Assembly: GCA_023380955.1 (NCBI GenBank)
Contig: JAMCTB010000135.1
Location: 1 to 7,386 of the forward strand
DNA: 7,386 nt
Direction of reading: 5' to 3'
Origin: Chloroflexota bacterium
GTDB taxonomy: Bacteria > Chloroflexota > UBA6077
Shown here: piece after piece, positions 1 through 6,128 of the stretch
How the letters are laid out: every line of letters starts with the position of its first letter
How positions within the stretch are numbered: position 1 is the stretch's first letter
The notes under the pieces: model-generated
What the model saw: only the letters and a program-made list of their open reading frames with translations
Databases searched by the model: none
Told to the model about the DNA's origin: nothing
Made by a program: the position numbers and the translations under genes

Positions 1-1587
1 CGCCTCCTCGTGGATCAGCATCGGCGCCGAGAAGCGGTCCACCTCCCCGATCACCCTGACCCGCGGCTCCGTGACGTCGATTATCACGAAGTTCTCCCTG
101 GCGGCCATCCGGAGTCCCACGCTCTCCGCCGGGAACGACTCCGACATCCAGTGCCACCTGTCCCGGGAGTGGTGCAGCACACGCTCCTCGGCCAGATAAG
201 CCAGCATCTCATCCACCGGCACCGTCCCGAAGGGCTCGCTGTCCCGAAAGGGCAGCTCGAAGGCCGCGCACTTGAGGTGATCCATCATTACCAGCAGGTT
301 GTCGGGGTTCACGAGCCCGCTCTCCGGCGATTGCCCGAAGAAGTAGTCCGGGTGGTTCACGATGAACTGGTCCAGGGGATCACTGGTCGCCAGGAACAGC
401 GAGAGGGCCTGTCCTCGCCTTCGACCCGCCCGACCCATCTGCTGCCAGCTGCTGGCGATGGTGCCCGGATACCCTACCAGGACGCTCGCCTCCAGCCCGC
501 CGACGTCGATTCCCAGTTCCAGGGCGTTGGTGCTCACTACCGTCCGGACGGAGCCGTCGCGGATGCCGCGCTCAATGGCCCGCCGCTCGTTGGGCAGGTA
601 CCCGCCCCTGTAGCCCTGAACGGACCACTCGGGCTTGCGCCGCCGGACCGCGGCCTCCTTCATATAGGTGAGCAGCACCTCCACCGTGATCCGGCTGCGG
701 CCGAAGAGGATCGTCTGGATGTCGTTGGGGATCAGGAACTGCTCCGCGATGCGCCTGGCTTCCAACAGGGCGCTGCGGCGGATGCCAAGCTGGCGGTTCA
801 GGACCGGCGGGTTGTAGAACACGACGTCCCGGGCGCCGGAGGGGGCGCCGCTCCTGTCCACCAGCGCTACCGGCTCCTCCAGCAGTCGCTCGGCCAGCTC
901 CTTCGGGTTGGCGATGGTGGCCGAGGAGCAGATGAACTGGGGGTTGGAGCCGTAGTGCTGGCAGATCCGCTTGAGACGACGAAGCAGGTTTCCCAGGTGG
1001 CTTCCGAAGACGCCCCGGTAGGTGTGGAGTTCGTCCACCACCACGAACCGCAGGTTCTCGAACAGCTTCACCCACTTTGAGTGGTGGGGCAGGATGCCGG
1101 CATGGAGCATGTCCGGGTTGGTGACGACGATGTGGCCCGCGGAGCGGACGGCTCGGCGGGCCGCGGCTGGCGTGTCGCCGTCGTAGGTGTAGGTCTTGAT
1201 GTCCACATCCAGCGCCTCCACCAGACCGTGGAGCTCGGCGAGCTGGTCCTGGGAGAGGGCCTTGGTGGGGAAGAGGTAGAGGGCCCGGGCCTCGGGGTTC
1301 TTCAGGATCGCGTCCAGCACCGGCGCGTTGTAGCAGAGGGTCTTGCCCGAGGCCGTGGGCGTGACCACCACAACGTGGCGCCCGGCCTGAACGTGGGCCA
1401 CGGCCTCCGCCTGGTGTGAGTAGAGCGCCTGGACCCCGCGTCCTCGCAGCACCGAGACCAGCCTGGGATCGGTGCCCTGAGGGAAGGGAGCGTACACGGC
1501 CTCCCGGGCCGGTATACGGCGGTGGGCGGTCACGCCAGCCGAGAACTCGGAGGCGAGGAGGGAATCGACGACCTGAGGCAGGTTCAT
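1..1587 (-). CDS. DEAD/DEAH-box DNA helicase, DUF1998 (YprA/MrfA, Hrq1-like) family, C-terminus outside window
   Basis: This is an ATP-dependent superfamily 2 helicase; characterised relatives (Bacillus MrfA/YprA, yeast Hrq1) act in DNA repair. The frame is open from an ATG at 1587 to the window edge, giving 529 residues. Visible motifs in order are YSHQ near residue 56, Walker A TPTASGKT (76-83), TNPDML (156-161), a DELH Walker B box (185-188) followed by TYRG, SSAT (221-224), the motif V segment TNALELGID (353-361) and motif VI QQMGRAGRR (382-390). The region after residue 450, ending in AESVGLRMAARENFVIID, is typical of this family after the two RecA domains. Family members are about 720-800 residues, so roughly 200-250 residues, including the DUF1998 zinc-binding region, should lie to the left. 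AGAGG at 1597-1593 sits 5 nt before the ATG and supports this start. The gene is monocistronic at its 5' end and divergent from the racemase-family gene. Family assignment is firm; the repair role is by analogy. Confidence 0.95.
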   Translation of the reverse strand, partial: MNLPQVVDSLLASEFSAGVTAHRRIPAREAVYAPFPQGTDPRLVSVLRGRGVQALYSHQAEAVAHVQAGRHVVVVTPTASGKTLCYNAPVLDAILKNPEARALYLFPTKALSQDQLAELHGLVEALDVDIKTYTYDGDTPAAARRAVRSAGHIVVTNPDMLHAGILPHHSKWVKLFENLRFVVVDELHTYRGVFGSHLGNLLRRLKRICQHYGSNPQFICSSATIANPKELAERLLEEPVALVDRSGAPSGARDVVFYNPPVLNRQLGIRRSALLEARRIAEQFLIPNDIQTILFGRSRITVEVLLTYMKEAAVRRRKPEWSVQGYRGGYLPNERRAIERGIRDGSVRTVVSTNALELGIDVGGLEASVLVGYPGTIASSWQQMGRAGRRRGQALSLFLATSDPLDQFIVNHPDYFFGQSPESGLVNPDNLLVMMDHLKCAAFELPFRDSEPFGTVPVDEMLAYLAEERVLHHSRDRWHWMSESFPAESVGLRMAARENFVIIDVTEPRVRVIGEVDRFSAPMLIHEEA

Positions 1588-1620
1588 GGGCGCCTCTTAC
1601 GAAGATGGAGTATGGCCGCC

Positions 1621-1629
1621 ATTATATCA
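1621..1629 (-). promoter_or_regulatory. Extended -10 promoter of the helicase gene
   Basis: Read on the minus strand, TGATATAAT is an exact extended -10 element (TG, one base, then TATAAT). No good -35 hexamer lies 16-18 bp upstream, as expected for extended -10 promoters. Transcription would begin near 1614, leaving a leader of about 27 nt that contains the AGAGG ribosome site. Short arms CCGCC (1616-1620) and GGCGG (1632-1636) flank the element and could be a weak operator, though 5-bp GC arms are easily fortuitous here. Confidence 0.5.
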
Positions 1630-1665
1630 TCGGCGGTTGCATCCCCTTGCGCAACGCAGCCTCGA

Positions 1666-1694
1666 TTGACACGGAATTCGTCACAGGCTATGCT
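1666..1694 (+). promoter_or_regulatory. Sigma70-type promoter of the mandelate racemase-family gene
   Basis: A perfect -35 TTGACA (1666-1671) is followed after exactly 17 bp by TATGCT (1689-1694), which matches four of six -10 positions. Transcription would start near 1701, giving a leader of about 40 nt. The ribosome site GGGAG (1731-1735) stands 6 nt before the ATG at 1742. It is divergent from the helicase promoter, the two -10 elements being about 60 bp apart. Confidence 0.6.
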
Positions 1695-1741
1695 CAGGCC
1701 AACTGCCACTTGCCCGTAGCCTTCGCTGATGGGAGCCTGAG

Positions 1742-2842
1742 ATGAAGATTACCGACGTCGAAGCCCTCCTGATCGCCATCCCCCTTCGCAAGCCCACCTC
1801 CATGTCCAATCGGACGGTCACCTCCAGGGAGTATGTGGTCACCCGCGTGCGGACCGACGAGGGGATCGTGGGCTCTGCTTACACCCTCGGCGGGGCCGTC
1901 GTTCTCAGCGCCGTCAGGGACACCCTGAGGCCGCTCGTGCTGGGCGCTGACCCACTGGATACCGAGCGACTCTGGGACAAGATGTACAGGGCTACGCTGA
2001 TGGTCGGACGCAAAGGAGCGGTTATCAGGGCGCTCAGTACCATCGACATCGCCCTCTGGGACATCAAGGGCAAAGCCCTGGGCCTCCCGCTGGCGAAACT
2101 TCTCGGCAGCTCAGCAGGCCGGATCCCGGTGTACGCCAGCGGTGGCTACTACCGGCAGGGCGAGAGCTTCCAGGAGATGGCCAGCGAAATGGCCACCGTG
2201 GTTGAGCGACTGGGGGTCAACGCGATCAAGGTGAAGGTGGGTGCGCTCTCTTTCAAGGAAGAAGTGGAGCGGATCAAGATCCTCCGCGGCACCGTCGGGG
2301 ATGGGGTGCAGATCATGGTGGACGCCAACTGCGCCTGGAACGACCTCACCTACGCGCGCAAGATCATGAGGGCCTTCGAGGAGTATGGCATTGGTTGGTT
2401 CGAGGAACCGGTGCTGCCGGACAACTTCAGGGGTAGCGCGGAGCTGGCGGCGAGCTTCGAGACGCCCATCGCCACCGGAGAGCAGGAGTGCACCCGCTGG
2501 GGATTCCGCGATCTGATCGAGCATCGGGCGGCGGACATCCTGCAACCGGACGTAGCCGTAGTCGGCGGGGTGAGCGAGTGGATGAAGGTGGCGGCCCTTG
2601 CCTCCACCTACGACCTACCGGTGTCCTCCCACTACTTCCACGACGTCCACGTGCACCTGATGGCCGCCATCCCCAACGGCTTGATGGCCGAGTACTTCCT
2701 GCGAGACCTGGACATCATGGTGTTCGACGAGGTGGTGAAGGAGCCGCTGCTGCCGAAAGGCGGCTATCTCGATGTGCCTCAGCGGCCTGGCCTTGGGATG
2801 GAACTGTACGAGGTCAAGCTGGAGAGGTACCGCATCGGATAG
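1742..2842 (+). CDS. Mandelate racemase/muconate lactonizing enzyme family protein (likely acid-sugar dehydratase or racemase)
   Basis: This 366-residue enolase-superfamily enzyme would abstract the alpha proton of a carboxylate and stabilise the enolate on Mg2+. The N-terminal capping domain (about 1-125) is followed by the barrel. Active-site residues are all visible: the KxK pair Lys163/Lys165, metal ligands Asp194 (VDAN), Glu221 (FEEP) and Glu247 (TGEQE), and the Asp270 (QPD) / His297 (SSH) dyad, plus Glu317. This spacing matches the mandelate racemase subgroup almost residue for residue, so it is catalytically intact and not a muconate cycloisomerase or enolase. The subgroup contains mandelate racemase and many sugar-acid dehydratases (galactonate, rhamnonate, tartrate and others). 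The substrate cannot be read from the sequence. GGGAG 6 nt upstream supports the ATG. The next gene, 104 bp downstream on the same strand, is an Fe-type alcohol dehydrogenase, which suggests a shared catabolic pathway. Subgroup assignment is strong; dehydratase rather than racemase is inference. Confidence 0.93.
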   Translation: MKITDVEALLIAIPLRKPTSMSNRTVTSREYVVTRVRTDEGIVGSAYTLGGAVVLSAVRDTLRPLVLGADPLDTERLWDKMYRATLMVGRKGAVIRALSTIDIALWDIKGKALGLPLAKLLGSSAGRIPVYASGGYYRQGESFQEMASEMATVVERLGVNAIKVKVGALSFKEEVERIKILRGTVGDGVQIMVDANCAWNDLTYARKIMRAFEEYGIGWFEEPVLPDNFRGSAELAASFETPIATGEQECTRWGFRDLIEHRAADILQPDVAVVGGVSEWMKVAALASTYDLPVSSHYFHDVHVHLMAAIPNGLMAEYFLRDLDIMVFDEVVKEPLLPKGGYLDVPQRPGLGMELYEVKLERYRIG

Positions 2843-2852
2843 TGACGGGTAA

Positions 2853-2929
2853 GTTCTGAGTGCTGGGTTCTGAGTTCTGAGTGGAGGACGCAGGACTGAT
2901 GACTGATGACTAATAGCTGATAGCTACTA
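2853..2929 (+). repeat. Degenerate tandem heptanucleotide repeats in the spacer before the alcohol dehydrogenase
   Basis: About 77 bp can be read as 11 in-phase 7-mers. The first four are GTTCTGA, GTGCTGG, GTTCTGA, GTTCTGA (from 2853). After two degenerate units, ACTGATG, ACTGATG, ACTAATA, GCTGATA and GCTACTA follow in the same register (from 2895). The tract fills most of the 104-bp gap. No open frame, terminator hairpin with a T run, or convincing promoter is present, so readthrough from the upstream gene is possible. Heptameric short tandem repeats of this style are known in cyanobacterial intergenic DNA (the STRR class); relation to those is not implied. A ribosome site GAGGAGG (2931-2937) follows directly. 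Confidence 0.7.
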
Positions 2930-2946
2930 CGAGGAGGATAGGGAGC

Positions 2947-4110
2947 ATGGATCTCAATAGGGTCTTCAACTGGGAGATGCCCGGCAGGTTGGTAGTCGGA
3001 CCGGGATGCGCACGGACGGCTGGCGCCGAACTGAAGAAGCTGGGCGGCAGTAAGGTGCTGATCGTCACGGACAAGGGCGTCGAGGCGGCAGGGGTGCTCG
3101 TCGGCATTCTGGAGAGCCTTCAGGCCTCAGGGGTCGCATACACCATCTACAGCGGCGTGGAGCCAAATCCCAGCATCAGGTGCGTGCACGAGGCCGCAGC
3201 CCTCTACAAGGCCGAAGGTTGCGACTGCCTGCTCGGCATCGGCGGTGGCAGCTCCATGGATACCGCCAAGGTCGCCGGGGCGGTTCTCAACAACCCGGAG
3301 ATGGACGTCCGAGCTATGGAGGGTGTTGGCAAATTCCCTAACCGAATTCCTCCCATGCTTGCCATCCCCACCACCTGCGGGACCGGAGCCGAGGTGACCC
3401 CCACCGGAGTCATCACCGACACTGAGACGCACTACAAGTTCCCCGTGATGCACAGCTATCTCTATCCGGCGGTATCGCTGATCGACGGCAATCTCCTGAC
3501 CAAGCTGCCCGGCAAGGTGGTCGCCTCCACCGGCATGGACGCCCTCTGCCATGCCGCCGAGTCCTACACCAACCTGAACACCAACCCTATCAGTGATGCC
3601 CTGGACCTGAAGGCCATCTCCATGATCTCCGATTGGCTCAGGCCGGCTGTGGCCAACCAGAACCTGGAGGCCATGAGCAACATGGTACTGGCCAGCACCA
3701 TCGCGGGGATGGGCTTCGCCAACACCCGCGTGACCATCGTCCATTCCATGAGCCATCCCGTCAGCGGCTTTTATGGCGTACCCCACGGCGTCGCCAACGC
3801 CGTTCTTCTGCCCTACGTGATGGACTTCAACCTGATCGGCAACGCCCAGCGCTTCGCGGACATAGCCGAGGCCATGGGTGAGGACACCCTGGGGCTGACC
3901 ACAATGGAGGCTGCTCACCTGGCACCGAAGGCTGTGAGGGAGCTGTCCAAGGACGTGGGGATCCCCGAGACGTTCAAGGAGCTGGGAGTCACCTACGAGC
4001 ACCTGGATGCCATGATCGAGGACACCTTCAAGAGCGGGAACGTAGCGGTCAACCCCGTGAAGGTGAATCGCGATGACATCCGGGCGATATACAAGCGTGC
4101 CATAGGGTAG
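2947..4110 (+). CDS. Iron-containing (group III) alcohol dehydrogenase
   Basis: This is a full-length 387-residue cytosolic NAD(P)-dependent alcohol dehydrogenase / aldehyde reductase of the FucO, DhaT and AdhB family. The N-terminal dinucleotide domain carries GGGSSMD (99-105), the family's cofactor-binding GGGSxxD motif. The helical C-terminal domain holds all four metal ligands: Asp198 (GMDAL), His202 (CHAAES), His266 (VHSM) and His280 (VPHG). The PTTCGTGAE segment (141-149) is also standard. Length equals the family norm and no defect is seen. The ATG at 2947 is supported by GAGGAGG 9 nt upstream. A second purine run, GGGAG, lies only 1 nt from the ATG and is unlikely to be the functional site. 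Lying behind the racemase-family enzyme, it could reduce an aldehyde such as lactaldehyde or tartronate semialdehyde formed after dehydration and aldol cleavage of a sugar acid. That pairing is inference; substrate range in this family is broad. Confidence 0.95.
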   Translation: MDLNRVFNWEMPGRLVVGPGCARTAGAELKKLGGSKVLIVTDKGVEAAGVLVGILESLQASGVAYTIYSGVEPNPSIRCVHEAAALYKAEGCDCLLGIGGGSSMDTAKVAGAVLNNPEMDVRAMEGVGKFPNRIPPMLAIPTTCGTGAEVTPTGVITDTETHYKFPVMHSYLYPAVSLIDGNLLTKLPGKVVASTGMDALCHAAESYTNLNTNPISDALDLKAISMISDWLRPAVANQNLEAMSNMVLASTIAGMGFANTRVTIVHSMSHPVSGFYGVPHGVANAVLLPYVMDFNLIGNAQRFADIAEAMGEDTLGLTTMEAAHLAPKAVRELSKDVGIPETFKELGVTYEHLDAMIEDTFKSGNVAVNPVKVNRDDIRAIYKRAIG

Positions 4111-4132
4111 TCCCAGGGGTCAGGGTTCCGAG

Positions 4133-4224
4133 ACAGGATGGATAGGATCGGTAGAGATAGACAGGATAGATAACAGCTATCAGACGCTTATCCTGCCTAT
4201 TCTTCTACTTCCTGTCCATCCTGT
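4133..4224. repeat. Large imperfect inverted repeat downstream of the alcohol dehydrogenase
   Basis: Outer arms 4133-4147 (ACAGGATGGATAGGA) and 4210-4224 pair over 15 bp with one G.U in RNA. Inner arms 4157-4168 (ATAGACAGGATA) and 4189-4200 pair over 12 bp with one A-C mismatch. GTAGA (4151-4155) and TCTAC (4204-4208) add pairing between them, and the apical loop is 4169-4188. It starts 22 bp after the dehydrogenase stop. There is no T run, so a classical intrinsic terminator is not indicated. It may be a structured 3' end, a transcription-blocking hairpin, or a dispersed palindromic repeat. AGGAT units recur inside both arms. Confidence 0.75.
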
Positions 4225-4232
4225 TCGGTCTC

Positions 4233-4272
4233 TCTTCTCCCACTCTCCCTCTCACCCCGTCTCCCCGTCTCC
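4233..4272 (+). repeat. Octanucleotide pyrimidine tandem repeat
   Basis: Five in-phase 8-mers can be read: TCTTCTCC, CACTCTCC, CTCTCACC, CCGTCTCC, CCGTCTCC. The last two are identical. They lie within a 45-nt tract (4229-4273) that is almost entirely pyrimidine on the plus strand. It directly follows the inverted repeat. It is noncoding and its function is unknown. Confidence 0.65.
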
Positions 4273-4273
4273 T

Positions 4274-4495
4274 GATCCAGATCCCTGGCATCCGAAGATG
4301 GTATGCCTCTTGCTATCCTGCAGCTACCGGTGCCGCATTACTGCATCTGGCAGCCGCTGGAGCGCCCACTTACCCGGAGAGGGTCGAGCAGCTTCCAGCT
4401 CGTTTCCCCGCCAGTGCACATCTCACCACAGGGCGAACGGCCAACCGGCACGCGAGTACCCGAATAGCTGTGCTTATCCCGGGCGGCATAGCCTT
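4274..4495. other. Noncoding spacer upstream of the nucleotidyltransferase gene
   Basis: This is the remainder of the 402-bp gap between the dehydrogenase stop (4110) and the next start (4513). Short open frames cross it on both strands, but their translations have no recognisable motif, are rich in Ser, Arg and Pro, and overlap the next gene. No convincing -35/-10 pair, tRNA, riboswitch core or terminator was found. The nucleotidyltransferase promoter should lie here or in the repeats but cannot be placed. Confidence 0.5.
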
Positions 4496-4512
4496 GAGGA
4501 GGAAACCAACAG

Positions 4513-5340
4513 ATGCCTGACCACATATCAGTCGAATGGCCTGGGGGCAGAGATGTCCCATGTGAGTATCCGATTGACCCCGGGTTGAAGGACATCTTCC
4601 AAAAGGCCCTGCGAGCCATGAACGCGGCGCGGGTTCCCTACGTTGTGGGAGGGGCTTTCGCGCTTCACTGGTACAGTGGCTACTGGCGTGAGGCCAAGGA
4701 CCTCGATCTCTTCGTGCTGCCCGAGGACTCCTCATGGGCTATGAGAGTGTTGGAGTTTGCCGGCTTCAACGTCTGGCGAAAGCATCCGGAGTGGATGGCG
4801 CAGGGACATCAAGGCGATGCTCAGGTTGACCTGATCTATGGAATGGGGAACTGGCTCGACTTCGTGGATCGGACCTATCTCAACAAGGCGAAGAGGGGGC
4901 TGATACTGGGGGTTCCCACCTGGTTGATGGCGCCGGAGGAGATGATCTATTGCAAGGCGTTCGTGGCCAGCCGGGATCGCTACGATGCGGCGGACCTGCA
5001 TCACCTGCTCGTCGCTACAGGGGCTTCAATGGACTGGTCGCGGCTGTTGCAGCGCTTCGGGGAGCAGTGGGAGATACTGCTCTCTCACCTGGTCATGTTC
5101 GGGTACATCTACCCCTCTCATCGCGACCTGGTCCCGGAGGACGTACTGGACGAACTGTTCGGCCGACTCAAGAAGACCCGCAGCGAGCCGTGGCGCGGCG
5201 GGAAGGCGTGCCGGGGCTTCCTGGTGGATGGCAACGGCGGCTACAAACTGGACGTGGAGGAGTGGGGCTACCGGGATATCCGGCAGGAGATGTGGGAAGA
5301 GCTACAGCGCCAGCGGCAAACCGACCGCGCCGCAGCCTGA
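4513..5340 (+). CDS. Nucleotidyltransferase-fold protein of unknown function
   Basis: This 275-residue protein has the polymerase-beta-like nucleotidyltransferase signature near its N-terminus: VVGGAFALH (44-52) with the Gly-Gly loop, the acidic pair Asp63/Asp65 in KDLDLFV, and a third candidate carboxylate, Asp106, in QVDLIYG. A helical C-terminal half contains PEEMIYCKAF (141-150), DRYDAADLHHLL (155-166) and DWSRLLQRFG (174-183), a layout familiar from uncharacterised stand-alone nucleotidyltransferases distantly like aminoglycoside 2''-adenylyltransferases and AbiEii-type proteins. The catalytic residues look intact, so it should transfer a nucleotide to an unknown acceptor. No signal peptide or membrane segment is visible. 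GAGGAGG (4496-4502), 10 nt upstream, supports the ATG. No partner antitoxin, HEPN gene or phosphoesterase is adjacent; the gene appears monocistronic and ends 11 bp from the convergent glycosyltransferase. The fold is moderately sure, the substrate unknown. Confidence 0.75.
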   Translation: MPDHISVEWPGGRDVPCEYPIDPGLKDIFQKALRAMNAARVPYVVGGAFALHWYSGYWREAKDLDLFVLPEDSSWAMRVLEFAGFNVWRKHPEWMAQGHQGDAQVDLIYGMGNWLDFVDRTYLNKAKRGLILGVPTWLMAPEEMIYCKAFVASRDRYDAADLHHLLVATGASMDWSRLLQRFGEQWEILLSHLVMFGYIYPSHRDLVPEDVLDELFGRLKKTRSEPWRGGKACRGFLVDGNGGYKLDVEEWGYRDIRQEMWEELQRQRQTDRAAA

Positions 5341-5351
5341 GGCGATCATCC

Positions 5352-6128
5352 TCAGCCAGTGACCGAGGCGGGGTGTTCCAGGTGCGTCGTGGCGTAAATA
5401 CCCTTCCGGCCATTCCTCCGGATGATGAGCAGATCGCGCAGCATGCGCAGCGAGTCACCGATCAGCTCTACGCTGCTCTGCTCTCCAAGGTAGAGGAAGT
5501 ACACGGGCAGTTCCGCGATCCTGTGTCCCAACAGCCGCGCTACGTACAGCACCTCCACGTCGAAGGCAAAATCGCAGGCTCTGGTGCGGCTGAACAGGTC
5601 CCTTGCCACGTCTCCGCGAAACGCCTTGAAGCCACACTGTGTATCCTGCACGCCCAGTCCGAGCAGCAAATTGACCGTTCGGATGTAGGCCCGACCTACC
5701 AGGTACCGCTGGTAGATGTAGGAGAAGTGACGGGGATTCAGGGCAAAGAGGGTGTCCGGGTGAGAACGGCAGCCTATGGCAACGTCTGCCCCATGCTGTA
5801 GCGCTGCCACGAAAGGCTCCGCACCCTCGATGGGATAGACCAGGTCCGCGTCTGTATAGAGCACGTACTCTCCGCGGGAGGAGAGCACACCTAACTTTAC
5901 TGCCTTGCCCTTCCCACCGTTCTTTCCAGCCTCCACCAGCCTGACGCATGGATGATCTAGCATCATCCCCTTGACCACCTGTGTAGTAGAATCCCTGCTC
6001 CCGTCGTCCACCACGATCAGTTCGCTCTGCCCAACGGACTCGAGGTAGGAGGCGACCCTGGTGATGGTGCTGCCGATCACCTTCTCTTCGTTGTAGGCGG
6101 GGATGACGACGGAAAGATGAATGCTCAT
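5352..6128 (-). CDS. Family 2 glycosyltransferase, Alg5/dolichyl-phosphate glucosyltransferase-like
   Basis: This 258-residue GT-A fold enzyme should move a sugar from a nucleotide donor, probably to a polyprenyl-phosphate or other lipid carrier at the membrane surface. Motifs are SVVIPAYNEE (6-15), the nucleotide-binding DDGSRDST (41-48), the metal-binding DAD (93-95), and QDTQCGFKAF (161-170) followed by DFAFDVEVL (186-194), the last two characteristic of the Alg5/DPG-synthase branch of GT2. No confident transmembrane helix is seen, unlike eukaryotic Alg5, which has one at its N-terminus. The open frame extends upstream to 6311, but homology begins at the ATG at 6128. That ATG overlaps the methyltransferase stop as ATGA, with no Shine-Dalgarno-like sequence ahead of it, so translation probably depends on coupling. 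The gene is convergent with the nucleotidyltransferase. Family is firm; donor and acceptor are unknown. Confidence 0.92.
   Translation of the reverse strand: MSIHLSVVIPAYNEEKVIGSTITRVASYLESVGQSELIVVDDGSRDSTTQVVKGMMLDHPCVRLVEAGKNGGKGKAVKLGVLSSRGEYVLYTDADLVYPIEGAEPFVAALQHGADVAIGCRSHPDTLFALNPRHFSYIYQRYLVGRAYIRTVNLLLGLGVQDTQCGFKAFRGDVARDLFSRTRACDFAFDVEVLYVARLLGHRIAELPVYFLYLGEQSSVELIGDSLRMLRDLLIIRRNGRKGIYATTHLEHPASVTG

Noticed and set aside
10..1080. Long plus-strand open frame (356 codons) and a second at 1081-1419
   Set aside because: They lie antisense to the helicase, whose motifs are complete and in order; the plus-strand translations show no domain and are rich in His, Val, Arg and Gly, as expected of GC-rich antisense frames.
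1588..1741. LexA/SOS box controlling the helicase
   Set aside because: No GAAC-N4-GTTC or CTG-N10-CAG type element was found in the intergenic region.
2853..2929. CRISPR array
   Set aside because: The units are 7 bp and contiguous, with no spacers and no Cas genes.
3127..4002. Minus-strand open frame of 291 codons
   Set aside because: Antisense shadow of the Fe-alcohol dehydrogenase; no motif and low-complexity Gly/His/Val composition.
4298..4588. Small plus-strand open frame of 96 codons in the spacer
   Set aside because: No ribosome site or motif, and it overlaps the well-supported start of the nucleotidyltransferase in another frame.
5341..5351. Bidirectional terminator between the convergent genes
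   Set aside because: Only 11 bp separate the stop codons, with no stable stem plus T run; a CCTC/GAGG pairing nearby is too short to count.
4950..5801. Plus-strand open frame of 283 codons bridging the convergent genes
   Set aside because: Overlaps the nucleotidyltransferase in another frame and runs antisense through the glycosyltransferase; no recognisable domain.
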